Assembly: GCA_024224995.1 (NCBI GenBank)
Contig: JAAENB010000927.1
Location: 1 to 22,885 of the forward strand
Direction: 5' to 3'
Length of the DNA stretch: 22,885 nt
Source of the DNA: a bacterium
Lineage (GTDB): Bacteria; Spirochaetota; UBA4802; UBA5550
A program made the translations under genes and the position numbers. Below, one piece after another: positions 15,201 to 19,764 of the stretch (position 1 is its first letter; each line of letters starts with the position of its first letter). Under the pieces are notes generated by a model. It made no database searches. It was given only the letters and a program-made list of their open reading frames with translations, and was not told where the DNA came from.

Positions 15201-18138
15201 CAAATGAAGCGATTGTTTGATGATCAAAGTAAACAGCCGGTGAAACTTTAATAGAATATTTTTTGTTAATGAGGTCAATAAGTTCTGTTGCCTGAATGGA
15301 ATTGAGCCCGTAATTATTTATATTCTCGTTAATATCAATCGTATTTTCTTTCACATGCAGCAGACCCGATATAATACTTACCGCTTCTTTATTCACCTCT
15401 TGAACGACCCTCTCATATTCCGGTGTCACTGAAACGCTCTCTTCTTCCGCGAGCTTATTATTCAAAAGCGTTACGGGATCTATCTTATCTTGCGTATACA
15501 TCCCTTTAAGATACTCATCCCTGAGCGCGCTTCTCCGTATCTTGCCGCTGGTTGTTTTGGGAATACTTTTTATCGGTATAATGTAATCTGCCTGTAATCC
15601 CAGTTTAAACTGTAGATGATTATGGAGTGACGCGGCCAGTATGGAAAATTTATCATCATCCTCCTTATAAACCACAAACAGCAGCAGTCCGTCCCGCTGC
15701 TGCTCCTCGTTAAAGGCGCCTACTGCCAGCACTTTTTTATGTCCCAGCCATTCTGTTTCTTCGGCTATAACTTCAATATCATGGGAATAATAATTATACC
15801 CGTTTATAAACAGTATATCTTTTTCCCTGCCCGTAATGGCCAGTTTTCCCTCTTTTATAAAACCAAGATCCCCGGTTTTTAACCAGCCGTCTTTGGTAAA
15901 GGCTTCTTTTGTTTTTTCTTCATCTTTATAATATCCCCTGGTTATGTTCTTCCCCGTAACCTGAATTTTACCCATTACCCCTTCGGGAAGGGGATTATCG
16001 TTATTATCGGCGATGCGGATGGGGGACCCTTCCGGGGGAGAGCCCACGAATACAAAAGAAATCCCATTGGAATTTTCCTCCCCTACCGGAACAATCTCCT
16101 GTCCTATCTCAAGAGAATAACGGTCCAGGGTAATTGATACAAGCTCATCATCGGGAGGAGAAAAGGTTACGGCAAGACAGGCTTCCGCCAAACCATAAGC
16201 AGGATGCATGGACTTTCTTTGCAAGCCGTATGGCTCCAGCTTATCCAAAAATTGGCAGCATACCTCCGTAGATATTGGCTCTGCTCCGTTACTGATGAGC
16301 CGGATACACGAAAGATCCCAGTCTTGTGCCTGCTCAGGATCAAAGTAGCGCAAGAGATGTTTAAACCCAAAATTCGGAGAAGCCAAAAACGTTACCCGGT
16401 GTTCCGAAACCTTTTGCAGCCACAGCATTGGCTTTGTCAAAAAAAGAAAGGGTGACATGAACAAATGATTACACCGCCCCATTGTGGGTACCAGGTGAAA
16501 CCCGATGAGTCCAAAGTCATGGGTAAGAGGAAGCCATACCAGGGATGAATCTTTTGGAGTAGTGTGCGTACAAATAACATTATCCTTTATGTTGGTAACA
16601 AGATTTTCATGGCTCAGGACAACTCCTTTTGAATCTCCTGTTGTTCCCGATGAGAACTGGATAAAAGTGATATCATGTGGATCGGGTGTATACACTACTC
16701 CGTTCTTGTTTGTTGACAGGTCAAATTCGGTAAAATTAAAATTCCTGGCCCTGATCTCTTCAAAGGCTTCAGTATAGCCATGTTCATTGGCAAAGACTTC
16801 AAGTCTTTGCAGTACATCAGGGGAAGTAATAATATATTTGTTTTCCAGTTTATTCCAGATATTATATAATTTAAGCTGGTGATCGTAATTCCCCCGCAGA
16901 TCAACAGGAACAGGAGCCGGAACAAATCCCCCAAGAACGCATGCCCAGAAAAACCTGGTAAAATCCTTTGGGTCTATTATTTGAAATACTACAATGTCCC
17001 CCGGGCGAAGCCCTCTTTCCTGCAAAACTCCAAGAATCTTGATCGCGTCTTCATATATTTTCGCGTAAGGAAAAAACTCGTCACTTTTTTCTCCAACAAA
17101 AGTTATGCCATTTTCACTATCCCATGCTCTTTCATTAAAGACATCAGTAAGGGTTACATAGTTATCAAGATATTCATAATCATTCTCTTCTACAGATTCC
17201 TCTTTAAGATCTTCAACATCCTGAGGAATATCAAACGAAAACGGTTTAATGATTGAGCTGTTCTCAGCGGTTAATTTTTTCAACACATTCATGGGGCCCA
17301 GTTCCAGTGCCACGTCTATCCCTTGCTCTTCCATATAGGATATTGTCTGCTGCCATTGCACGGGACTGATCATTTGCAAAGAAAGATTCTTTACAATGTC
17401 CCTATGGCTTTCATAGGGACGGGCCGTTACATTCGAAATAACATCCCATTCCATTGGTTTATACTCATAGGTCAACAGTTCATTCTTAATATCATCTTCA
17501 AGAAATTTCATAATGCCGCTATGAAACGGGGCGTCAACCCGCATTGGCACCATTGCAAAAGGGACAAATTGAGCTTTTACAAGCTGCATTCTTTTTCTTA
17601 AGGCCCCCATTGCTTCTTTAGTTCCGGCAACAAGAAACTGCATGGGAGAATTATACCCGGAAATAGAAAGTTCTTCCCGGGTTCCCGAAATGGACTGGAT
17701 CTCTTTTTCAAGAGAGTCCCTGGAAATGTTCATTATGAGGCCGCAATTTCCCAGTTTTTTATTAAAGGCTTCATGCATGAGAAAGCCCCGTTTCCGCGCG
17801 AATAAAAGGGAGTCGGAAAACTTCATGGCTCCGGCCGCAACTAAGGCCGAGATTTCGCCAAGGCTGTGACCGGCAGAGCACCGCGGCTTAATGCCGGTTT
17901 CCTGCATATAGACTTTGAATTGCGCGTAGCTGGCTGTAATAACAGCGGGCTGGGCAATTGACGAATGGGTCAGCTCCTCCATGGTTCCGTTAAAAATAAG
18001 ATCCTGCATATTAAAGCCAAGGGTGTCATTGGCTTCTTCAAATACTTCCTGAGCCATTGGGTATTCCTCACAAAGAGCTTTACCCATTTTAATATATTGC
18101 GATCCCTGTCCGGGAAAAATCAATGCCAGTTTTTTCAT
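2446..18138 (-). CDS. PKS/NRPS megasynthase AT-FAAL-ACP-KS-DH-KR-ACP-KS-ACP-C-A(radical SAM-B12)-PCP-TE
   Basis: One uninterrupted 5,230-residue open frame encoding a hybrid assembly line. Approximate residues: AT 1-300, FAAL 325-890, ACP1 905-990 (Ser947), KS1 1025-1455, DH 1640-1925, KR 1950-2405, ACP2 2425-2505 (Ser2464), KS2 2548-2985, ACP3 3245-3322 (Ser3281), C 3340-3790, A 3800-3910 plus 4490-4850, radical SAM/B12 insertion 3911-4482, PCP 4855-4933 (Ser4893), TE 4960-5230. Neither KS is followed by an AT; both are followed by the LSAK...LPxYPF flank typical of trans-AT systems, so the N-terminal AT probably serves the line. The start ATG has AAGG about 11 bases upstream, a weak site, but the AT begins at once (MKKLALIFPGQGSQ), so it is right. 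The predicted product is acyl chain - one ketide - one amino acid. The next gene starts 19 bp past its stop. Confidence 0.97.
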   Translation of the reverse strand: MKKLALIFPGQGSQYIKMGKALCEEYPMAQEVFEEANDTLGFNMQDLIFNGTMEELTHSSIAQPAVITASYAQFKVYMQETGIKPRCSAGHSLGEISALVAAGAMKFSDSLLFARKRGFLMHEAFNKKLGNCGLIMNISRDSLEKEIQSISGTREELSISGYNSPMQFLVAGTKEAMGALRKRMQLVKAQFVPFAMVPMRVDAPFHSGIMKFLEDDIKNELLTYEYKPMEWDVISNVTARPYESHRDIVKNLSLQMISPVQWQQTISYMEEQGIDVALELGPMNVLKKLTAENSSIIKPFSFDIPQDVEDLKEESVEENDYEYLDNYVTLTDVFNERAWDSENGITFVGEKSDEFFPYAKIYEDAIKILGVLQERGLRPGDIVVFQIIDPKDFTRFFWACVLGGFVPAPVPVDLRGNYDHQLKLYNIWNKLENKYIITSPDVLQRLEVFANEHGYTEAFEEIRARNFNFTEFDLSTNKNGVVYTPDPHDITFIQFSSGTTGDSKGVVLSHENLVTNIKDNVICTHTTPKDSSLVWLPLTHDFGLIGFHLVPTMGRCNHLFMSPFLFLTKPMLWLQKVSEHRVTFLASPNFGFKHLLRYFDPEQAQDWDLSCIRLISNGAEPISTEVCCQFLDKLEPYGLQRKSMHPAYGLAEACLAVTFSPPDDELVSITLDRYSLEIGQEIVPVGEENSNGISFVFVGSPPEGSPIRIADNNDNPLPEGVMGKIQVTGKNITRGYYKDEEKTKEAFTKDGWLKTGDLGFIKEGKLAITGREKDILFINGYNYYSHDIEVIAEETEWLGHKKVLAVGAFNEEQQRDGLLLFVVYKEDDDKFSILAASLHNHLQFKLGLQADYIIPIKSIPKTTSGKIRRSALRDEYLKGMYTQDKIDPVTLLNNKLAEEESVSVTPEYERVVQEVNKEAVSIISGLLHVKENTIDINENINNYGLNSIQATELIDLINKKYSIKVSPAVYFDHQTIASFVQYLCNEYSDILSRFYGSSAEAALAENRPGPSDTPAAEELSIPDNGVEPVAIIGISGIMPGSDTMEAFRENLEAGRDLVAEIPEDRWSWQEYYGDPVKEANKTNIKWGGFINAVDCFDAAFFGISPMEAELMDPQQRIFLETVWKTIEDAGYKASDLGGSKTGLYAGVSTSDYIHLLKENNVDANPFVSTGNSHAMLVNRISYLLDIHGPSEAVDTACSSSLVAIHRGVEAIRNKTCDLAIAGGVNVILLPEIFISFGKAGMLSPDGCCKTFDKKANGYIRGEGAGAVLLKPLSSAVAHGDNIYAVILGSAINHGGSTNSLTTPNPNAQAELLTSVYRQANIDPGTISYIETHGTGTPLGDPIEVNGLKKAFASANSPEEKHCGIGAVKTNIGHLESAAGIAGVLKVVMAMKHKKIPATIHFEQLNPYIELSGSPFYVVDTTTEWNNLIDREGRAIPLRAGVSSFGFGGTNAHILIEEYWQETIFPEVKNSTEIIILSAKNEERLNEYSRLLREYAEKQNASGNTNLRDIAFTLQTGREEMDERLALVVAGIEELVKKLSQYTNAEKNIENLFRGSCNKKTTPADSSVDGDLFNGEEGKEFVRLAIAGRKFNKLAKIWAHGGTVDWKQLYSGRAAKRISLPVYPFERKRFRVPGGETKKRTRIAWNHPLLEKNSSTFSEQKFTAQFRGTEFFLADHLVGEYKVFPGVAYIEMARAAGTVAGEGMVRKIKNIVWPRPVMTMEKPPELTMSLYPGRNDARYEVSSRDENHESVIHGQGKLIYGSPEEKSAEVTYLNINEIKERCSHSMSGEDCYTLFQSKNMIYGPRFRALKELFSNEKEVLALLELPASLRNGKEGAEEFLLHPTMLDGALQAISGLKDESGSSAGTPYLPFALGEIEILKKIPETCYAHVTETTGETQNIGIKKFNIQIVDGSGQLIVDIKDFSARALVEGAAANTKPAEKIYCRNTWVEKRPDVAASADESSQTLVFDYNHSLNDSLSNSTLVMPGKSFSETDSDGENPVYEIDPASPADYEKLVKALTAKGRFPNKIIFAWPFSGADRLHNSIYSVFYLSRALMKEKPGDPVHFLYFYGNPDEDIDPYNAAMSGFARSIGLESRKFLYKTIELKGGAGDPAELAALADYEFKALPSDGTEIRYENNKRFVREIKEIKPEEFPAADPELLKENGVYLVTGGAGGLGLIFAEYLTTQKNVTLILTGRSDLSHQKEKRLKELESRGSAIIYIKADISNKEEATRLIGQIKADQGGINGVIHGAGIIRDSFIINKTEEEINSVLAPKVSGTVHLDEALGSENLDFFVLFSSLTAVIGNSGQSDYAYANSFMDVFAEKREAERRAGERHGKTISINWPLWKEGGMTVDEKTQKIIEKYTGIGQLATAAGLDTFTRALSLEGNQVIVLEGDRGKMMKILGLAKRSAVKKQENKTKTPHENRELLRKIERDILLIVSAILKIDTREIDLEEDISSYGFGSITFTEFAFRMNDKYDLDLTPVIFFEHTSIGSFAEFLFEEYWDTFDEYYRHHKEGVPSPDSNQKGGSFRNRFAANKEYEIVHIDANAEPVAIIGMSGRYPGAANLTEFWNNLRDGVDSISEIPKERWDFEKAYAPYSDLAEEPACKWGGFLNDVDTFDPLFFNISPAEAEWMDPQLRLLLETIWEALEDAAYTRKTLSKRQLKNGEKTGVFIGSMSQQYPLIAAHAGVGKMLLNTSYWSIVNRVSYIFNFQGPSLAVDTACASSLTTVHLACESIRRGECSVAVAGGVNLCLSPSKYLALNQFGMLGSSRQSKSLGDGDGMVPGEGVGALLLKPLSLAKKDRDHIYGVIKGSMVNHGGRTSNYMVPSPNAQAELITAALKKANIDAGSISYVETAANGSALGDPIEMAGLTKAFKKHTEEKQFCAVGSVKSNIGHIEAASGIAQVTKVLLQMKHKQLVRSLNADPVNPNLKLENSPFYIQKELSAWERPEGVRPLREVRPLRAAINSFGAGGSNASIILEEYTGDEPEETVSEEITKETTEVITLSAKDETQLKLYAERLLFFLDGATGPPTPRRGRIPKGGARVSGEEPEQSEVNPCPASFSPSGGKGGMVPPQGDRGQAASGTSLKNIAYTLHVGREEMDARLAIIAGDIDEASQRLKTYIAGGEDLNIVAGNAKNKKTGILTEGDLGDEIIKLIIEKQDRVKMAQLWVDGISIPWEELYSPGTPVRIPLPTYPFKKDRYWIETSPEQENFRQVTPAKKSPTPVLSGAEASNLEPGTSNSLDRIRENLKGIVSDLLKIPEKDLDPSVVLNNYGFDSLSGMKLVNRIVDMYNIKLTPKVLFKNNSIELLAHYLLDQGIGNREIRIEAAAAKPVPGEASFYPLSSGQKGLWLIYEMAPENYAYNVPTAFKIAGEMNTAALKNAFTQLVLRHESLRAHIALQDDEYVQYIKPGAEFIFETEDLENKGGTRDDIESYIRTKVREPFNLETGPLMRVHLFSFSRSSHILLITVHHIVFDGPAFLPLSGDLLKLYEAELSGTEAALPRLKATYKDFVSWQQGLIENDQGAESREYWLRKLSGDIPALNLPTDFPRPKIQTYQGAVYREELPGELAEKIENLSVKENVSVFSLLLSAYYVLLHKYSNQEDILLGAPVAGRSKTEFEDLVGYFVNMVVLRAQVHRSLSFRDLLDTVQTTILEAMTHGDYPFYDLFREINIQKNLGQSPLFQTVFVFQNWVRSINKTFSDAPLNAAFEPMLNIQQDGVYDLTLEIIEIEESYVLHLKYNPDLFSPGTIERMAGHYRTLLDTIIANPGQKIRELDLLTGEEKQDLLVEYNKTAKEFPRNKCIHELFEEQVEKTPGSIAVQHGDESITYRELNNRANTIAGALLEKGAAPNRITGIMLDRSPDMAAGILGTLKAGSAYAPIDLQYPGERIEHMLESCGAGVVLTKESAMHDRSFTTLQDLQQTNGIIHCTAKREQIADLNSLPIPDRSLVNYDEYGKYIGQAMVKHCMSIQGTRGCPYKCAYCHKIWPKTHVYRSAENIFEEIRLYYNMGVRRFAIIDDIFNQNRKNSTRFFQLIIKNKLDVQLFFPNGMRGDILTKDYIDLMVEAGVVNLALALETASPRLQKLIRKNINLDKLRENVDYFCEKHPQVILEFFTMHGFPTETEEEAMLTLDFIKSSRWLHFPYVHILRIYPNTDMEKLALENGVSREQILRSANTAWHELPETLPFDKSFSLSYQADFLNEYFLSKERLEQVLFHERKIMTEDEVVQKYNSYLPMEINSFSDLVSLAGGSASLTTGSEFISEEKSAVPNLNASIQKHFKPNKPANDALKILFLDLSQFFSDESGDMLYDVVDPPLGLMYVQTYLNKEFGEKVNGKIAKARIDFNSFDELKKLVNDFKPDLVGLRTLTFYKDLFHKSASLIKQWIDVPIIAGGPYGTSDYASILQDRNIDLVVLSEGEATTAELVGEILKNNRKLPGEETLKTIPGIALSPKDENVKTGSAREIIMLDHLPETAAGEIIDNPKRSNKPDDLIYTIFTSGSTGKPKGAGVYHRSFMNLMNWYADEFNINEHDRLLLMTSLSFDLTQKNIYAPLITGGTLHIPESDVFDPALLVREIDSNEISLLNCTPGMFYNILEAGSFDQLSSLRQVFLGGEPISMKKLHPWLRSSRCNAEVVNTYGPTECTDICAYYRVDKNFPEERTIPIGSAINNAELYVLDSGQKPVPIGVPGELYISGQGVGFGYLNDEKLTAEKFMKNPFAAQQLMYRSGDLVKRLDNGSLEYLERVDNQVKVRGFRIELGEIENRLLNHERVKEATVQAMGDTSGDKTICAYVVPGSSSIDILEIKEFLAQTLPDYMVPSYIMFVDRIPLNANGKVNKKALPLPENDTGMEYIAPSSDIEKKLAEIWGAVLETGVETIGVNANFFDIGGHSLKAAVMASKIRNEFNISVPLAEMLKAPTIKSIARYIANTVNEEGACPGLPVDENIVLLKKSKKNDEKNRNLFFIHAGSGEIDDYIELSSGLHDSISCYGIKADRFGNFTPKNISVEETAQKYVAMIEQVQEDGPYNIFGWCIGGGIAFEIVKQLEEKNKETGMLAIADSVAPEEGFWEAHPDFTADSEKEIILSLLPESEIKDQIKNESNIQNLWPMVVDSVRNNKALSANLTTRFHESVEALIPNHGDMNIKDIIYLWNVIRSFSNSQSRYIPGGEIKTPIHIFKAADSLITNSSAWKAFSAEESQIYSIPGNHYSIFAKPGVAEFSSILNAILDK
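4693..6408 (-). other. Radical SAM + B12-binding insertion inside the A domain (between A2 and A3)
   Basis: Residues 3911-4482. The radical SAM part begins with a LPIPDRSLV linker, then TRGCPYKCAYC with cysteines 3980, 3984 and 3987 for the [4Fe-4S] cluster, AIIDD (4019-4023), a GVVNLALALETAS strand (4071-4083) and HGFPTET (4121-4127), all typical of B12-radical SAM enzymes. The B12-binding-like part (about 4288-4440) has VVDPPLGLMYV, FKPDLVGLRTLT, VPIIAGGPYG and DLVVLSEGEATT, the standard strand signatures; no DxHxxG histidine is present, as is usual in this class. The frame is continuous across both junctions with A-domain sequence. Known class members catalyse radical C- or P-methylation or rearrangements; the target here is unknown, most likely the amino acid handled by this module. 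Confidence 0.92.
5361..5390. repeat. Dispersed short repeat core between the radical SAM and B12-binding domains
   Basis: TGAGCGAAGCCGAACC at 5364-5379 is a near copy, in opposite orientation, of the repeat core at 8435-8450. It encodes part of the linker LAGGSASLTTG (residues 4251-4261), the junction between the radical SAM and B12-binding parts of the A-domain insertion. Confidence 0.6.
8408..8457. repeat. Heptamer tandem repeat and dispersed repeat core in the linker before ACP3
   Basis: Four head-to-tail heptamers of the form GTTCSAG occupy 8408-8435, followed by a segment whose minus strand reads TGAGCGGAGCCGAAGC (8450-8435). The latter matches 14 of 16 bases of the plus strand at 5364-5379. 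Together they encode the low-complexity linker SGAEASNLEPGTSNS (about residues 3231-3245). Confidence 0.7.
8878..9057. repeat. GC-rich palindromic repeat cluster inserted in frame in the KS2-ACP3 linker
   Basis: About 180 bp encoding residues 3028-3087, rich in proline, glycine, arginine and serine and unlike anything in the matching KS1 flank. The DNA holds four small inverted repeats: CCCCC-TGT-GGGGG (8901-8913), CCCCC-GA-GGGGG (8931-8942), CCCC-TTT-GGGG (about 9006-9016) and CCCC-TGCGA-GGGG (9023-9035). It looks like an intergenic-type repeat that landed in the gene without breaking the frame. Confidence 0.75.
9243..9278. repeat. 18-bp tandem duplication inside KS2
   Basis: CTCGCAGAGGTCGCACCT at 9243-9260 is repeated with one change at 9261-9278, giving a repeated VRPLRE hexapeptide just before the final NSFGAGG motif of KS2. 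The unit at 9258-9279 also matches 19 of 22 bases of the minus strand at 9035-9014 inside the neighbouring GC-rich insertion, so the two belong to one repeat family. Confidence 0.8.
10624..15066 (-). other. Domains: KS1-DH-KR-ACP2, the elongating PKS module
   Basis: Residues 1025-2505. KS1 has all catalytic residues: Cys1197 in DTACSSS, His1332 in THGTGT, His1373 in NIGHLE. The DH has His1675 and the DxxxQ pair Asp1846/Gln1850; the motif after the histidine reads HLVGEYKVFP, so the usual glycine at +4 is glutamate with glycine one place earlier. The KR has GGAGGLG (2170-2176), Lys2274, Ser2298 and Tyr2311, plus its N-terminal structural half (about 1950-2150). Asp2256 in IIRDSF matches the B-type stereochemistry marker. 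ACP2 has GFGSI (Ser2464). One extension is expected, with beta-reduction and possibly dehydration. Confidence 0.92.
15169..17166 (-). other. Domains: fatty-acyl-AMP ligase loading domain plus ACP1
   Basis: Residues 325-990. The ligase has the P-loop FIQFSSGTTGDSKG (493-505), the SPFLFLTKPMLWLQ segment characteristic of FAAL-type ligases (562-575), the YGLAEA motif (648-653), TGDLG (755-759), and SGKIRR with the catalytic lysine at 866. It should adenylate a carboxylic acid and transfer it to ACP1, whose phosphopantetheine serine is Ser947 in GLNSI. It is the starter-loading unit. The acid chain length cannot be read from the sequence. Confidence 0.9.
17239..18138 (-). other. Domain: N-terminal trans-type acyltransferase (AT)
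   Basis: Residues 1-300. FPGQGSQ at 8-14, active-site GHSLGE with Ser92, the substrate-carboxylate arginine in RKRGFLM (Arg118 region), and the catalytic histidine in APFHS (His206). The closest known pattern is the discrete malonyl-transferring ATs of trans-AT PKSs. Here it is fused to the front of the line, ahead of the loading ligase, and is the only AT visible. It must supply KS1 with malonyl-CoA, the hydroxymalonyl-ACP made by the upstream genes, or both. Its specificity cannot be told from the motifs alone. Confidence 0.88.
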
Positions 18139-18181
18139 AGTTAATGCCTTTTTGGAGTAATTTATAATTAGTTAGTGCGCC

Positions 18182-18260
18182 CGTGAAATGAGCAGCACCT
18201 CTTCCGAAGAGTGAAAATATTCTTGTTTCACCCTCCGGAAGAGGTGCTGCTCATTTTACG
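18182..18260. repeat. Long inverted repeat between the acyl-CoA dehydrogenase and megasynthase genes
   Basis: The arms 18186-18206 and 18236-18256 are perfect 21-bp inverted copies (core GAGCAGCACCTCTTCC). They extend outward to 18182/18260 with one G-T pair. Inside, GTGAAA (18211-18216) pairs with TTTCAC (18226-18231), so the RNA could fold into one hairpin of about 79 nt. No T run follows on either strand, so it is not a standard terminator. It occupies half of the 167-bp gap between two genes of the apparent operon, where it could be a dispersed palindrome, an mRNA-processing site or an attenuator. Confidence 0.75.
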
Positions 18261-18305
18261 AATGGAGTTTTCTATTTATTCACCGGGAACTTGTTCATAT
18301 AGATG

Positions 18306-19451
18306 TTACGGGGCTTCGGTGTAATATTCCCGGAGTCCGAATTGCGCGATCATGATCTGTTGGATCTGGGAGGTTCCTTCGATGATCTCAAGAACCTTGG
18401 CTTCCCGGAAGAAGCGTTCAACAGGAAAGTCGGTGCAGCAGCCGTTTCCGCCATGAACCTGTACCGCGTCAAGAGCCACCTGCATGGCAATCTTCGAGGT
18501 AAAATATTTTGCCATATTGGTTTCCATTACGGCGTTTTTCTCTTTATTCTTTCTCATCTCACCGGCTCGCAGGCATAAGGCGCGGGCGGCGTGAACTTTC
18601 GTAACCGCGTCCCCGATCATACCCTGTATAAGCTGGTAGTTGTAGATTTTTTCTCCTGCCTGTTCCCTGCTTCTGGCGTACAAGACCATTGCTTCAAGCG
18701 CTCCCTGGGCAATGCCGGTACCGGCCCAGGCAATGCTGTACCTGCCGTGGTCAAGAGCGGTTGAGGCCACATAGGCGAAGCCGCCCCCTTCTCTACCGAG
18801 AATATTTTCTTCCGGAACGGAAACATTGTTGAATTCCACTTCAGCGATGTGGGAAGCCCTGCCCGCGAGCATGCCCGTAATAGCTTTCGTGGAGACTCCT
18901 TCCTGTTCCCTGTCTATGAGAAATGCCGTTATTGCGCTGCCGTTTGAGGCAATGACCAAAAACATATCCGCTCTTCCGCCAAAAGTAATCCACTTCTTTT
19001 TTCCATTGATGATATAGCTGCTTCCCTCTTTCCGGTAAGCGGTTCTAACACTTTTCGCGTCGGACCCAATCTCCGGTTCCGACAGGGCAAAAGCGGCAAT
19101 CTTTTCTCCCGATGCCATAGCAGGAAGCAGTTCGTTTTTTTGTTTATCCGTACCCCACCGCACAATGGTTTCACCAACCAGTGAGGTATGCACGGTTAAA
19201 AGAGCCCGGGTCGATGAACAGACTTTGCCAATCTCCTGAGTAAATAATCCGTAATAAACCGGGTCCAGCCCCAGGCCGCCGTATTCTTTTGGAAAGGGCG
19301 CCGCAAGATACCCTTTCTCTGCCATTGCAGCGATTAAATCTTCCGGCAAGGCGCAATCCTCTTCAAATTTGGAAACATACGGTTTAATATGCTCCGTGGT
19401 AAATGACTTCACTTCATTAATTATTTTATCCTGACAGGTGCTATCAGTCAT
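18306..19451 (-). CDS. Acyl-CoA dehydrogenase family flavoprotein (FkbI/ZmaE-like)
   Basis: A full-length 381-residue acyl-CoA dehydrogenase. The FAD and substrate motifs are FALSEPEIGSDA (residues 121-132) and KKWITFGG (152-159). The catalytic base is expected at Glu358 in EIIEGTSQIQ, next to the conserved FFREAK segment, and QVHGGNG (331-337) is present. In hydroxymalonyl- and methoxymalonyl-ACP clusters a member of this family (FkbI, ZmaE) takes part in oxidising the ACP-bound three-carbon unit. AGGAG lies upstream of the ATG and the gap to the ACP gene is 44 bp. A generic beta-oxidation enzyme cannot be excluded from its own sequence; the assignment rests on the four-gene set. Confidence 0.9.
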   Translation of the reverse strand: MTDSTCQDKIINEVKSFTTEHIKPYVSKFEEDCALPEDLIAAMAEKGYLAAPFPKEYGGLGLDPVYYGLFTQEIGKVCSSTRALLTVHTSLVGETIVRWGTDKQKNELLPAMASGEKIAAFALSEPEIGSDAKSVRTAYRKEGSSYIINGKKKWITFGGRADMFLVIASNGSAITAFLIDREQEGVSTKAITGMLAGRASHIAEVEFNNVSVPEENILGREGGGFAYVASTALDHGRYSIAWAGTGIAQGALEAMVLYARSREQAGEKIYNYQLIQGMIGDAVTKVHAARALCLRAGEMRKNKEKNAVMETNMAKYFTSKIAMQVALDAVQVHGGNGCCTDFPVERFFREAKVLEIIEGTSQIQQIMIAQFGLREYYTEAP

Positions 19452-19495
19452 TGCTTACTCCTGATCTTTTTTTTATTTTTAAATGGACGGTAAAA

Positions 19496-19747
19496 TTACG
19501 CTGCTTTTTTTTCTATAAATGATTGGATGTTATTTATGGTACTGAAATTTGAGATATTCAAATCGTCATTGCTTATTTCCATGTTAAATTCACTTTCAAT
19601 AAAAGTCACCAGTGTCATGGCAAACAGGGAATTAACAAATCCCAGTTCAAAGAAATTATCATCATCCGTAAATTCCAAGTCACTCTCAAATGCTACCAGG
19701 TTCTCTTTAATCAGGTCCCTGATCTTTTGCGATAGAGTTTCGCTCAT
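19496..19747 (-). CDS. Free-standing acyl carrier protein for glyceryl/hydroxymalonyl units
   Basis: An 83-residue acidic carrier protein with the phosphopantetheine site in LGFVNSLFAM, the serine being Ser40. The replacement of the common LGxDSL by FVNSLFAM followed by a VTFIESEF helix is the pattern of the dedicated ACPs that work with FkbH proteins (FkbJ, ZmaD). It is expected to carry glyceryl, then 2-hydroxy-3-oxopropionyl, then hydroxymalonyl intermediates and to hand the unit to an acyltransferase. GAGGT lies nine bases before ATG. It sits between the FkbH-like and acyl-CoA dehydrogenase genes, as in known sets. Confidence 0.93.
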   Translation of the reverse strand: MSETLSQKIRDLIKENLVAFESDLEFTDDDNFFELGFVNSLFAMTLVTFIESEFNMEISNDDLNISNFSTINNIQSFIEKKAA

Positions 19748-19764
19748 TGTATTGTACCTCTTCT

